Assembly (NCBI RefSeq): GCF_003473485.1
Contig: NC_053042.1
Location: 44,479,762 to 44,543,761, forward strand
Direction of reading: 5' to 3'
Origin: Medicago truncatula
Taxonomy: Eukaryota; Streptophyta; Magnoliopsida; Fabales; Fabaceae
DNA length: 64,000 nt
The translations under genes were made by a program, and so were the position numbers. Below are positions 22,101-34,261 of the stretch, piece by piece. Each line of letters opens with the position of its first letter. The first letter of the stretch is position 1. Below the pieces are notes generated by a model, which worked only from the letters and a program-made list of their open reading frames with translations, was not told the origin of the DNA and ran no database searches.

Positions 22101-24079
22101 TGATATAAGCATATATGAATTGCATATAAGGGATTTCAGGTAACTATTCACATCTTTAATTTTATCATAGTTATCTTGGTGACCTTTGAAAAACATGTGT
22201 ATGCCTTAAGCACTAAAATTAAAATAATGTTTTATAAATAAATAATGTTATTTTTTTATGCTTCTCATTTGAATTTGTCTAATTTTTAGTTCTCCTGGTT
22301 TCTCCAGATATCTTTAGGCTTATATTGCTTGCCAGTCTGTAGTTGTCGATACACATTAGCCAATTTCCATAATCATTAAAGTAGTTAATTATTGTGCTTA
22401 CTGCTTTGTTTTTAGAAGTATCACTTGGGATTGTTGCTTGCTCTAAAGTAATATTTTCTTTCTCGCTCTAAACGCTTATCACCTTTGCTTGTTGCCATAT
22501 AGTGCCAATGATCTCTCTGTGCAACCTGAATTTCGCGGTGGTTATCTTGCCTTTACTTTGACGGTAATCCTTACATCTTAGTCTTTCTAAATTCTAACTA
22601 TAGAGTTCGATAAGAATAAAAATTTCCATCTTTTATGAATAGATATGGACATAATTCACTTTTTGTTTGTTTTGCTGCCTATTATCTTATTTGAATTATC
22701 TACATGCATATTTTTGAAGGATTCAGCAGGTGTACTTCATCTAAAGAAATTATCAAGTGCGGGTATCACCCATGTCCATCTATTGCCAACATTTCAATTT
22801 GCTGGGGTTGATGATCAAAAGGAGAACTGGAGAAATGTTGGTAAGATTTATAACATATTATCCACTGAATAAAACCTTTTTCGCAATTAAACTCCCTCCT
22901 TTAAACATCTTTCATGGAACTTCTAGTTTTTGAATGAGTCATATTTGGGCTTTTACTCTTATAATTTTTTTTTCCAATGTTTTTAATTAACTCATTTGCA
23001 AATTAAAAATTGGTAATATAAATTTAAAAGGTTAAAGGGAATTTTATGTATATCTAGTTTTAGTTTAAGCTATGCTTTCCAGTCTTCAGGGAAACTTTCT
23101 CTTAGTCTCAGTTACTACTGTGTCGTCAATTGAATGAATACCTATGTCTATGTAGGCAATTCTAATGTCCATTTAACATTTGTTTCATCTTTCTATCATG
23201 CAGTTTTTTATATGTCCTTTTGTATATATCTGACTTCACCATTTTGATAGATACGTCGGTACTGGAAAGCTTTCCACCTGATTCAGATCAGCAACAAGCT
23301 CTTATTACAGCCATCCAAAACTTTGATGGATATAACTGGGGGTAAGTTTCTAATACCACGGTGATGGACAATTCAGACACTCATATATGGGAAAGTTTTC
23401 TTATTTATGTTCTCGTCTTAAAAAGGTACAACCCTGTTCTTTGGGGTGTCCCTAAAGGCAGCTATGCAAGTAACCCAAATGGTCCAAACCGTACAATTGA
23501 GTTTCGTAAGATGGTTCAGGTATGAATTCGATGTTTCTTAACCCTGATGTTAAATTCATCGATATATAAGTTGTAGTTAATTTTGTTATGTGGAAGAGTA
23601 ATGCCATTGTCTATTGTGGGTTAAATAAGTTCTTTTGTTGTTCTGTCTCTTGGAATTTATGTACATCGCAGGCTCTTAGTCATATTGGCCTTCGTGTTGT
23701 GTTGGATACTGTCTACAATCATTTGCAGGGAAATGGACCCTTTGATGAACATTCTGTCCTTGATAAGGTCAGGAATTATCAAGAATTTTTCTTCAGTTGA
23801 CTTTTAATTATTTTATTTAGATACGTATATATGTAGCTGTCCTATTGAGTATTTCTCCATTATTTTGTTAGCATATCTACTTCTGTGGTCTGAAAAAATG
23901 TATCTTATAGATTGTTCCAGGTTACTATCTAAGAAGGAACACAGATGGTTTCATTGAGAACAGTACTTGTATGAATAATACTGCGAGTGAGCACTCTATG
24001 GTTGAGCGTTTGATCCTCGATGATCTTTTACACTGGGCAGTCAATTATAAGGTGATTGTTTATATCTTCACTCGCTGTG

Positions 24080-24110
<31 letters not shown>

Positions 24111-27100
24111 TCTTCACTCGTGCTTACTTGTTTCCTCTTTGATATATATGATTTTGAACATTGCTGTTTTTCTGTTAATGGAATGGACCTTCTAAATTCC
24201 TAAATAGTACATCATTGATTTTATGCGCAGCGTTCATTTTATTTTATAATTTTTATAGAATTTATTCCCGCTCATGAAATCTTTATTGGAGATTCTTTAT
24301 CTGATTTGTAGAGAGATTAAGCAGTCTGCAGCTTTGTATTTTTGTTGTTCTTTGATGTTTAAGTTATCCTGATTTGAAGGATTTTTTATCCTCACCTTAA
24401 TTATACTTTCCCTTCAATTTTCTAAAAAATATGTATTGAGATTCCATAGATTGATTTTCATTCATCATAATATTATTTTTTCTTTCCAGGTTGATGGGTT
24501 CAGATTTGACCTTATGGGTCATATAATGAAGAGTACAATGGTATGTAATGTAACTCACTTTGGCATTTTACTGACTTAATATGAAATTATATTATAAGAA
24601 AATGCAAGATATGGATAGACAAAAAGTAAGAGCTAACAAATATGCTATAATGTTATTTCACTCGGTTATGGGTCACACAGAAAAGAACTTCAGCAGTTTC
24701 TGGCCCTCTGATTTTGGATTATGGGTTGAATCCAATTTTTTTTTTTTTTAATAAAAGATGAATCTGATATCATAAATCAATGTATGTTTATAGGAATTCT
24801 TAAATGAATGTGTGACAAGGAAATAAAATAAATGAATGCATGACAAGGCTAATATGGTTGGTCATAACCTGGCTAAGGTGGCCATATACAACACCAGTTC
24901 TCAGCTTTATTTTGACACTCCCCCTTGTATTGATTCTTTGATTTTTAATGAAATGCATTAGTTTTCTCTTGTTAAAAAAAAAGGAAATAAAATAAATGAA
25001 ATATGATTTCGTGACATGGGTGCAGGTGAAAGCAAAAAATGCTCTCCAACGTTTAACAAAAGAAAAGGATGGAGTTGATGGTTCAAGCATCTACATGTAA
25101 TTGTTCTCAAATGTTGTTTTTTTATTGAGGTTCACACATTGATGAATTTCTTTATGATCTTCATCCCTCTTCATTCGCATGTTGTATTTTTTCCTCATAT
25201 TAATTTCTTTATTTTTATTTAATTGAAAAACAGATATGGTGAAGGATGGGACTTTGGTGAAGTTGCCAAAAATGGGCGTGGGATAAACGCTTCTCAGTTC
25301 AATCTTGCTGGAACACAAATTGGGAGGTTGGCTTTGCCTTTTTCCACCACATGCTGCTTAATAATCATTCAAAACGTTTTTTCTTTCTAAATGTACAAGA
25401 TAGAACTTCTGGTTTAAATGTTCTTTTTTTTTTTGTATTTTTTTTTATTAAGAAAGAAGTCAATTCAAACATGCATCTGCGGATGCAAGTTCAACTGATA
25501 TGGCTGTCACGTTCTAATTTTTAATAATTGTGCATCATTGCTTAAACTTCTGTGTTGAATTTCAAACTACTCTATTTTTTTGTTGTTGATTTGTCTTGCT
25601 GGAATGTAATATTCAGCTTTAACGATCGAATTCGCGATTCCGTGCTTGGTGGATCTCCATTTGGCCACCCTCTTCAACAGGGTTTTGTGACTGGTCTACT
25701 TTTGCAGGTGTTTATTTTCTTTCTTATATAACTTAATTCCTACTCCTTCTCCTCCCTTCTCAAGCTTCTTGATAATATATTTAGAGGAATGCTAGCAACA
25801 CACATTTTAACACACTCTCTTTGATTGGTTAAAACTCACATGGGTCTCACAAAATTATGTGGGACCCATATAAATTTGGTGGAACCCGTGTGAATTTTAA
25901 CCAATCAAAGAGAGTGTGTTGAAAAGTGTGTTAAAATGTGTGTTGCTAGCATTTCTCATATATTTATATAACTTTTTTTATTAAAAAAAGACTATTTTGC
26001 AATTTGGCCTACATATAATTATTCATGTCACAGATTGTATATTTTTGGCCTCTTCCTTAGATGTTTTCTGTATCCATTCCTATCTGCTATTAGTTGCCCA
26101 TTTACCACTTCATAATGAACATCTTTCGCTCCACTGGCAGAAATTTAATATGAGTTGTTGCCACAAATTAACATGGAAAAAATATGCACAGCAATCCCTT
26201 TTAGTGCTTGCATGCAAGTTTAATTCAAAAACTTGTTTGTTGCGTTTTATCCTATTTCTGCAGCCTAATGGCCATGATCATGGAACAGAAGCTAATATGA
26301 AATCCATGCTTGCTGCATCAATGGATCACATCCAGGTTTTGGCTTTATGAAATTTTGTATTATATTTCAAGTTTAAAATATTGGAACACACTGGAAATTA
26401 TTGAATATTGCAGTGCCTGCTGGCGAACTTGACATTTTCATGGTTGGATTTCATGTAAATTTTGATGTTTTATGTTTTTGACTCGCATCCTTTCTTCTGT
26501 CTGTTTCAGCTTTTGAATAGGTGTGTCGTTTTATACCTATATCCAGATAGTAAGCATTAAGAACCGGGGAGATGATTAAAAAATTCTCTTTACAAAATTT
26601 TGGAGAGAAATTAGCTCACAATATTTTGACATGATTTTGCATAGATGAAGTTAATTTCTTTGTCTTCTCGATTAGTTAAATTCAAAATAATTAGAACTTA
26701 ATTTATACTGTTTAATTTGCTTACTTACATAGTCCCCTTAAGATGGATACTTGGTAGCTGTAGCAGCCACAAATTTTATCGTTTATCTATCTAATATGTG
26801 ATCTGCATTTGCATTTGATGGGACACAACTTTTTGATCATATAAACTTAACAAATTACTCAATTTCTCTTACTTTCTCTTTGACCCTTCTCTCTGTGAGT
26901 TAGTGTGCTTGTGGTTCTCTGTAACTGAATCAATGCAATACAAAAAACAGACATGCATTATTGACTGCTAGAATGCTAGAGCTCTGTAACATCCTGTTAT
27001 CACTATTCCGATCAATTTGTTCTTTCATGTTTATTAGATTGGAATGGCTGGAAACTTGAAAGACTTTGTACTAACCAACTCCGAAGGAGAAGAGGTATTG

Positions 27101-27680
27101 ACATTGGTCCACTTGCTATGTCTATTGGAATTAAATTTGTACTGTGTGCATAATGTTTAAAAAATATCACCGTGTCTGTTTCATTTGAATAGTTGAATTG
27201 CCCTAGTAATTGTGAAATAATATTGAAATTATGATTTAATTCTTATTTTGATGTATGATCTAGTGTTTTCTTGTTTTTAGGAAGAAAAAAAAAATGTGTA
27301 TTCAAAAATTGAGATATAAATAATTTAATATTATTTTATTCTGCTGGGAATGGATGGTTGTTGGGGAAGTAGCTGATGGAAACTGGTACCAAACATAGAG
27401 ATTTAATAGTAATAATTTACTTTTATTGTTGACAGAATAAGATTATACGATAAATTTCCAAGAAATTCATGGTTCTCTCCCGTCCAAGAATTTGAGAGCT
27501 TGGCCTCTCCCTCCCAAATAACCACTTTCTAATTTTCAAAAGTAACCCACAACAGCCTGTGGTTTCCCTTTTATTCACACACAATACATAACTAACTTAA
27601 TAACTACTTACTACATAATAACTTACAGAATAACTACCATAACTGCTATTGTAAAATATAATAGTATTTATTTAATAATG

Positions 27681-27750
<70 letters not shown>

Positions 27751-30700
27751 GAACAACAACAACAACAATAATAATAATAATAAAAAATAGTCCAACAGTA
27801 GCCTTCAAATTGTGGGCTCTGCAATGTAAATTAAAAAGACGTGAAAATGTACATTGGTGATAGCAGGGTGAAAGAATATTCGATCATCGATCCTTAAAAT
27901 TAAAATATGCTAGTATTATATTATCCAAGTTAAAAGCAACATGGAATGGGTGAGAGTATTGGTAATCTCCCAAGTCAGATTGCTAATATTTGAATAAGAG
28001 AATTATAATGACTGTTATGAATAAGTGGCTAAGGCCTAAGATGATCATGGAGAGTGGTAGTCGCGAGTCGCGACTCATGACTCTTGGAGTTTGTAGTGGA
28101 GGGCGGCAATGGTTGGCGTGGCGAGTGATGACAATGTTAGGAACAGGATTAGTTGCTGCTGAGGTCTCACCTCGACTAGAGATATGGCCAAATTAATCAT
28201 CGATTCCTTATAAGGCTTGGACAATCCTCATCTCTTGAGATAGCTTTAAGAGTTGAGCAAGACCTAAAACCTAAATTCTAAGCTGGGTTTAGAGGTTATC
28301 CTAAATCTGTTATTGGGCCACCCATATTCCACCACACTCTAGATGTTCAGTCCTAAGGGCGAGACAATGTTGTTGAGGACCACCTGTTTATGTCCATGCT
28401 CCAGATCTGTGTATGGAAGTATTGACGGTAGCTGGAGAGAGCGGCCTTATTGTTTTTTAGAATCAGAACTCTTAAAAAGAAAATTTACAGCTAGGAAGTT
28501 AGGACCAGGACTAAATATATTGGAAATAGTATGCAGATAACTGCTTGCAGCTTTGGTTGGTTTGTTATTCTGCATACATGCAACAAATTTGTGAACTTAA
28601 TATGCACAATAATGAAAATGTTGGTGCATTTCCTCTGATATATGATATCATCAAAATATTGATACCTGTAGGCAGAATGAGAACTCTTTTTATGAGAAAT
28701 TGCCAAATAACTTATTATGATTATATCAGGTGAAAGGGTCGGAAGTATTAACATATGGTGGGACACCGGTTGCATTTGCCTCATACCCTATAGAGACTGT
28801 AAGTGTATTCCATAGTATATCCCCTGTCCCCACTTTTCCACTTCTATAATTCTCTGTATTTTTGAGAAATGATCAAGATTTTAAATTATCAATATTGAAC
28901 ATTGACCATCTTTTTAAACAATGTGGTTGTGAAAGGGGATAAAAACATTTTGAACATTTTAGTTGTTTACTTTTTCAGGTCAATTATGTTTCTGCTCATG
29001 ATAATGAAACCCTCTTTGACATTGTGAGCTTAAAGGTAATGTGATATCATCAATATTCTTAACATTTTATTTTGCACATGCAATTTTTTTTTCTTTCTGG
29101 GTCTCTGATAAAAGTTCATTATTTACTTTCAGACTCCGATGGATATCGGTGTAGCTGAGAGATGCAGGATAAACCATTTGGCAACAAGTGTTATAGCATT
29201 ATCACAGGTAAAATGTTTGCTGCTTAAGTCACGAGATTTTGTATTTCTTTTATTTATACTGATCTTATGTTGGAGGCTTCAGTAAGTGCAACAAATAGGA
29301 TAGGGTAGGATAAGACAATCTAGAATAAGAAGTAATTTTTTGACAAAATATAGGATAAGTTAATAGACTTGCAAAAGTATAATCTGATTGTTCAGCATAT
29401 TGTAACTGTCAATTTCTTATAGCGAGACTATTATGGTACTAAAGAATTTCTGTTCTTAGGGCATACCATTTTTTCACTCCGGTGATGAGATACTCCGCTC
29501 AAAATCACTGGATCGAGATTCATACAACTCTGGGGATTGGTTCAACAGGTATTCTCTACACAATCAACTTCTGCTATGCGTATTAACTATCATTGTCACT
29601 GCATTAAATTTGCCAAAACTAGTAACATCTGTATCATTATAATGGTCTAATATTTATAGTTGTTGCTTTGTTATTTTATACAGATATAGTGTCACTTATA
29701 ATGTGCTTCTTTCTCCTAACTTCACTTTTAATCTCGCAATTTCAGGCTTGACTTTACATACAATTCCAATAATTGGGGTGTTGGTCTTCCTCCACAGGAG
29801 AAAAATGAAAAACACTGGTCACTGTAAGCATTCTAATACTTCATTATCACCATTTAGTGAACGGTCTTCAAATGCATGCATTAATGGTACAGATTAAGGA
29901 ATTATTATTTTTTTATTAAAAAGTATAACATTCAATATATTAGTAATATCAACTATCAAGTATTACACTTTTATATGGATAATTTCTAAGCGCACTTGTT
30001 GGCGCTTCGTAAAATATGCCAACACTAGGACACCGACTTACCCAGCATTACATTGATAAAACTTATTATCTGTTGGGTTGTTGCAATTGTGATTTAAGGG
30101 AATCATTTTGTTTGTTTACCACTTCTATTGAATTTGTTTACTACTTGATGATCTTGAGTATCCTTTGACTTTTCAGAATGAAACCAAGACTGGCAGACCC
30201 ATCCTTCAGGCCTCAAAGGATTGACATCCTAGCTACCATGGATAATTTCTTAAACCTGTTGCGTATAAGGTATTCTTCAGCACTTTTCCGCCTGAGGACG
30301 GCAAATGCTATACAGGTGAGATATTTTACATTTCATCATTATGTAAAATTACTTCATCAATTAGTACATAGATACTGAAGTTCTTAATCAGCTTAAGAAA
30401 TATTCTTTTTCAGCAACTAATTATTTTCATCATGCTAATCAACTTGAATTCTGAAGTATCAAATTCTGCAGTGTTAATAATTAAAATGCTAATGATTATA
30501 ATCATCACCATTGGCAACTGTCATTGTTATCGATCTGAGTAATAGTTTTTCAAGCTTTAATATTTTGATTTCCGGTGTCATTTGCAGCAACGAGTACGCT
30601 TTCACAACACTGGACCATCGCTGGTTTCTGGAGTCATAGTGATGAGCATTGAAGATGGTCATGATGGCTTTCCTGGGTTGTCTCAGCTGGATCCCATGTA

Positions 30701-31076
30701 TGTTAAAACATATTGCAATTTTTTTTTTTATGACTAGGACATGCTTTAGTTTTGTTGACAATTGTGTTGGGCAGATATTCATTCATTGTTGTCGTTTTCA
30801 ACGCGAGTCCACAAGAAGTATCATTTGTTAGCCCTTCCCTGCAATCAAGAAATCTTCAATTGCATCCCATTCAGGTACAATCACTTTCATCTTCAATTGG
30901 TTGAATTTTATCTACTTATAATTTCAAATGAGGCATTCAATTCCATGGTGTGTACTGTGTTGTAGGAAATGTCATCTGATGAGCTTGTTAAGAGTTCAAA
31001 ATATGAGGCTTCTTCTGGTTGTTTTGTTGTGTCTCGAAGGACGACAGCTGTGTTCGTCGAGCCAAGGAAAATGTAA
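19184..31076 (+). CDS. PU1: pullulanase 1 / limit dextrinase, chloroplastic
   Basis: Starch-debranching enzyme of the plastid stroma that hydrolyses alpha-1,6 branches. Twenty-eight exons can be spliced in frame into 957 residues: 19184-19393, 19511-19658, 20212-20264, 20839-20947, 21417-21553, 21660-21859, 21990-22139, 22503-22563, 22720-22840, 23251-23341, 23426-23519, 23672-23767, 23911-24051, 24490-24540, 25026-25096, 25234-25326, 25617-25707, 26264-26335, 27038-27094, 28730-28798, 28979-29035, 29133-29207, 29460-29548, 29746-29823, 30177-30315, 30588-30697, 30775-30874, 30966-31076. The Ser/Thr-rich first 65 residues look like a transit peptide. GH13 signatures are YNWGYNP (about 424-430), VVLDTVYNH (467-475), [11 protein letters not shown] with nucleophile Asp544, YGEGWDFGE with acid/base Glu581, and [10 protein letters not shown] with Asp713. 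The length fits the family. All splice sites used are GT-AG. Several introns carry transposon insertions. Confidence 0.96.
19695..20052. mobile_element. MITE debris in pullulanase intron 2
   Basis: Two pieces. At 19695-19750, 'gtagcaccgatactttagat' resembles one end of the hAT-like MITE family seen at 43549 and 50591. At about 19754-20052 an AT-rich element has related ends: 'agtgtatgtttggttct', and 'agagggtgtttgttttcac' as the reverse complement of the right end. Target duplications were not resolved. Confidence 0.45.
20350..20765. mobile_element. nested pair of inverted-repeat MITEs in pullulanase intron 3
   Basis: The outer element (about 20350-20765) has arms that are inverted copies, for example 'caccaatttggttcctaaac' against 'caccaatttggtcactaaat' read on the other strand, ending in 'gaatagaca'/'gaataaaca'. 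A second element of about 155 bp sits inside it at about 20454-20615, with ends 'cctcaaataacccct' and 'aggggctatttgagg'. The inner element is therefore the younger insertion. Both are non-coding. Confidence 0.7.
21020..21185 (+). mobile_element. LTR-derived fossil fragment in pullulanase intron 4
   Basis: Short stretch with LTR-like features found widely in legumes ('tctcacatcggttagatagg' followed by 'ttacaagccggttttgtaag'). It is a degraded fragment without coding sequence. Family assignment below the LTR class is not possible from this window; related debris lies at about 28180-28400 and 40140-40530. Confidence 0.5.
24078..24106 (+). repeat. (TTG)n microsatellite
   Basis: About nine TTG/GTT triplets in pullulanase intron 13, just after the exon 13 donor. 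Confidence 0.9.
24837..24980 (+). mobile_element. 5'-truncated LINE 3' end in pullulanase intron 14
   Basis: A 144-bp insert flanked by a perfect 20-bp duplication AAGGAAATAAAATAAATGAA (24817-24836 and 24981-25000). It ends in an A-rich tail after 'tttttaatgaaatgcattag', as expected for a severely 5'-truncated L1-type insertion on the plus strand. It lies in an intron and ends only 25 bp before the exon 15 acceptor. Confidence 0.8.
25784..25957. mobile_element. Mutator-type MITE, 174 bp, in pullulanase intron 17
   Basis: A nearly perfect palindrome with arms starting GAGGAATGCTAGCAACACAC and GAGAAATGCTAGCAACACAC (right arm read as reverse complement). It is flanked by a perfect 9-bp duplication ATATATTTA (25775-25783 and 25958-25966). 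The high arm identity suggests a fairly recent insertion. Confidence 0.88.
27681..27782 (+). repeat. (AAT)n microsatellite with (AAC)n patch
   Basis: More than twenty AAT triplets at 27681-27747, then AAC and AAT triplets to 27782, inside pullulanase intron 19. The apparent poly-isoleucine frame here is an artefact of the repeat. Confidence 0.95.
28180..28400 (+). mobile_element. LTR-derived fossil fragment in pullulanase intron 19
   Basis: Degraded non-coding stretch with words typical of legume LTR debris ('tgggccacccatattccac', 'agatgttcagtcctaaggg'). It is broken and partial; the family is not resolved. It is probably the same family as the fragments at 21020-21185 and 40140-40530. Confidence 0.45.
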
Positions 31077-32489
31077 AGTGAATGTGAATGCTTTCTTTCG
31101 GGTGTGGATATTAAGCCGATAATGTAATAATTACAAGTGATTATGATGCTAGTTTTGGTTCATCAGGGATGGTTGTTGTGTGACCTTTGCAGTCACACCT
31201 CAAACACTTTTTTGACATGTCGTGTAATTTCACACATAAATTTTTCGTCTTTTTTCTCTACATCCATACAACTAGTACAAAATCTTTATTAGTATAGCGT
31301 TACAACTGATACATCTAGATTCAACAAAGAAACATACAGTAAAATGACACTAATACATCCAGGCAAAAAAAAAGAACCATACACGCTCTAATATTATGGC
31401 ATCCAAAGCTTGTAGTTTACTACTAGGTTTGGTAACTTCAATGCTGAAAATGAGTTTTGAGTGAATTTCTAATGAGTTACCCTGTTCTATATTCACCCTA
31501 AATTCTGAGTAAGATACTTCTGCTATTTTGCTATTGAGTTCTCTTTACATTTTCAAAAGCCTCCCAAAATTCTAATTTCACTCGTAGATTACAAAAACCG
31601 GATGGAATTTGTTTGGATTGTACAATCCAGACACGTATATATTAAAAAAAAAAAAATTACGACCTTTTATACATCCAGATTGTACAATTTAGATTTGTAA
31701 AATACACATTTTAGGACTGTTTACACATCCAGATTATACAATTTAGATGTGTGAAAGGCATTTTTCAGAACATAAGAGTCATTTATAAATTGTGGTAGTA
31801 TGACAACTATGCCACAAGTTATATTTAGGATTGGAGACATCATTTCCTCTATATCTAGATCAGGTCCAATTTTACCTTGAAGAAGGGTCTTCAACTGTTT
31901 GCTATTGATTATTCAAAAAAAAACTGTTTGCTATTGAGGTTTTGTTATTATAGATAAGCCGGAAAATCCTCTCTGGTAGAGAATGGTCGGTCATAGATTG
32001 ATCATATTTGCATATTATGTAATTTTCATTTGATGGTGTATGATTGTTGGGGGGAACAACCTCATCCTGATGCATTTTACACGAGGTTATCAAAATCGTC
32101 GCAAAAGTTTTTAACAAAAGCTGGATTTTCACAATAACAGCTTGGACTTTGAATGCTTGAGATTGATATTGCTCTTCAATATTTTAGTATTTAGGTGAAA
32201 CGAAATCTCTTCAATATTTTGCACCTTTTCATAGTTGTTACAGTTTTCAGCATGGTTTTTCGACATGTGACGTGTAGTTAGGTATTTTCTTTGGAGAGTA
32301 TGGATGTACGGAGGCCGGTGGATGTTTAAGAGTAGTCTTTATGTGTTGTAAAAATTTGTAGTGTTATTTTTTTGGTTTTCTTCTCTTTGGAGTTTTTACG
32401 TTGTATTCTTGCATTTCTATTTCACGTTATATTTTCACTAGTCAAATTTTCCCAACAGTTTTTTTTGTTTGTTTTTTGTTTTTTTACTC
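31077..32489. other. 3' UTR of pullulanase and gene-free spacer
   Basis: The first few hundred bases are the likely pullulanase 3' UTR. At about 31640-31775 there is a two-copy repeat of about 55 bp ('catccagattgtacaattta' / 'catccagattatacaattta') whose 'ggattgtacaatcc' words recall the element at 7014-7852. No gene is supported. Confidence 0.5.
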
Positions 32490-32581
32490 GTCTTTTTTTA
32501 TGTGGTAGTCAGAGTTTGAAATTCGAATCTTGTATATATTATGTATTGTCTATACTAACTGAGTTAATTAAGCTCACTCTA
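32490..32581 (-). mobile_element. degenerate short tRNA-derived SINE
   Basis: On the minus strand it reads 'agagtgagcttaattaactc', then a B-box-like 'gattcgaatttc' and an A-rich tail. It matches the layout of the SINE at 18603-18685 but is more diverged. No target duplication was resolved. Confidence 0.6.
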
Positions 32582-33656
32582 AATAAATAAGAGAATATTT
32601 ATTCATATCACAATATAATATATATCTATAGATGAATGAGCACCAGAATATTTATAGCTTGTTGTATTGTTAATTTATTCATAAAAGTATGATCAAGCTT
32701 TTAGCTTTTGATCACGTTAAATGAAAGACATCACAGCCTAAATTCTTCATATTGAGTTGAATTGGGACAACGAGTTATTGCGAATCACTTTTTTTTTTCT
32801 TTTCTCACAGCCCAATTGTTGTGGATTATAAAAAAAATAAAAAATTGATACTCAACAATTTAAAAATGAATTTTTAGAGATTTGAAAAAGAAAAAAAAAA
32901 AACATAATGTTTTGTGTCCTCTTCAGAATATACACTTTGTTTACAACTATTTTATTTAAACATCAAATGATTTCATATTTGTTTATCTTTGTCTCTCTTA
33001 CTTTTATCTTCTAAATTTACACATTTAAAAAAATAAAACATCGACTTTGGCATCAAAATTTTGATATTAGCAAATCCTTTATCTTTTGACTAGCCTCTTT
33101 ACTCTACAATTAACAATAACTAGTATCTACAATAAAACATAACTCAGCTAACACATTTATGCATTAGTTGATGGTGCTCATGTTGTTAATCAACTTCTAA
33201 TGGGATCTATTCAAAAAAGATTCTCATAACACTCCTTAATGTAGGTTTTTTTTGTTACTTTTGTCTTTTTCTCTTTTTTTAGGTTATAGGTTGATGTCTT
33301 AAAATTATAGAAAACCTTATTAAATCCGATAATAAAACTCATAATAAAACCTTAAAACTAATGTAACTCAACTAACGTTTTTTTCTACAAAATACTTATT
33401 GTAAAATTAGAACAATATTGTTTTATGTTTTAATTAAGATACTAATGTTGGAATAAATTAATATTCTTATTACTTTAAAGTATCGAATTCAAAAAGGATC
33501 TCTTCATAGAAGAATTACAAAGACAAGGTTTATAACAACAATCCATGAATTTTATTTTGATGACCTAATGAAAGAGACATCACAATGCTCTCAGAGCAAC
33601 AATCAAAATTGCAATTTAAATAACATCAAAACAACAATAAATAGCTTAAAATAATA

Positions 33657-33783
33657 GTTCATCCGGTCTTATTTATAAGAAACATTTTGGTCAACAAAAA
33701 TGGATGTATTTAGTCCAATTTGTTAATCATATACATTAACTTTTGTTGACTGAAATTTTTGTTATAAATAGGATCGAATGGAG
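33657..33783. mobile_element. Stowaway-like MITE just after the MADS stop codon
   Basis: Short element flanked by TA. The right arm (reverse complement 'ctccattcgatcctatttat') and left arm ('catccggtcttatttataag') are inverted copies, both leading to 'gtcaacaaaa'. It sits about 8 bp beyond the stop codon of the MADS gene at 33791-34261. It is absent from the equivalent place after the other MADS copy (62650), so it was inserted after the duplication. Confidence 0.75.
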
Positions 33784-33790
33784 TAGTTCA

Positions 33791-34261
33791 TCAATCAAGT
33801 GTATCAATCTTGCCATCAACCTCCTTCAACTTCTTATCAACACGCTTAGCAAGATCTTTCAGTTCTTCAGCAGTTAGGTCTTCATACAAATTGTTGTTTT
33901 TCAAGTTCCGTAGCATAGAAAGATTCAGCTCTTGCTCACGATTGTCATGCTTCAACTTTTTTAGTTTATCCCTTCCTTTAGCAATCATCTGCATAATGTA
34001 TCTTTCATGGCTCACATTCTTGTTTTCGTCTATCAAAGAATAACTTTGATACCTCTCAATTACCTTCTTGGCTTCTTCTGGATTCGGCCAAACCTCCATC
34101 TGAGAACCAAAAGGACTGGAAATTATAGCACAAGCCGGAATATCACAAAGTGTTGTCAGTTCAGTTACCTTCTTTATGAGACCCTTCTTTCTTTTATTGA
34201 AGCTTGCCTTCCTTGCCGCGTTATCAGAGATAAAGGCAAGTTTCACCTTCCTTCTCGTCAT
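33791..34261 (-). CDS. type I M-gamma MADS-box transcription factor, AGL80-like (copy 1)
   Basis: Single-exon nuclear DNA-binding protein of 156 residues. The MADS domain is at 1-60 (MTRRKVKLAFISDNAARK, then FNKRKKGLIKKVTELTTLCD and ACAIISSPFGSQMEVWP). A charged, probably helical region continues to the end (KIDTLD). The start is the ATG of MTRRKV, as in the second copy; the open frame continues upstream but that part is promoter. A TATA-like TATAAAA lies at 34340-34346 on the minus strand, about 80 bp upstream. M-gamma proteins such as AGL80 and PHERES act in the central cell and endosperm, so a reproductive role is likely by family. It is much shorter at the C-terminus than Arabidopsis AGL80. 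A closely related inverted copy lies at 62177-62650. Confidence 0.92.
   Translation of the reverse strand: MTRRKVKLAFISDNAARKASFNKRKKGLIKKVTELTTLCDIPACAIISSPFGSQMEVWPNPEEAKKVIERYQSYSLIDENKNVSHERYIMQMIAKGRDKLKKLKHDNREQELNLSMLRNLKNNNLYEDLTAEELKDLAKRVDKKLKEVDGKIDTLD

Noticed and set aside
27678-27860. Open frame rich in isoleucine
   Set aside because: It is a translation of an (AAT)n microsatellite inside a pullulanase intron.
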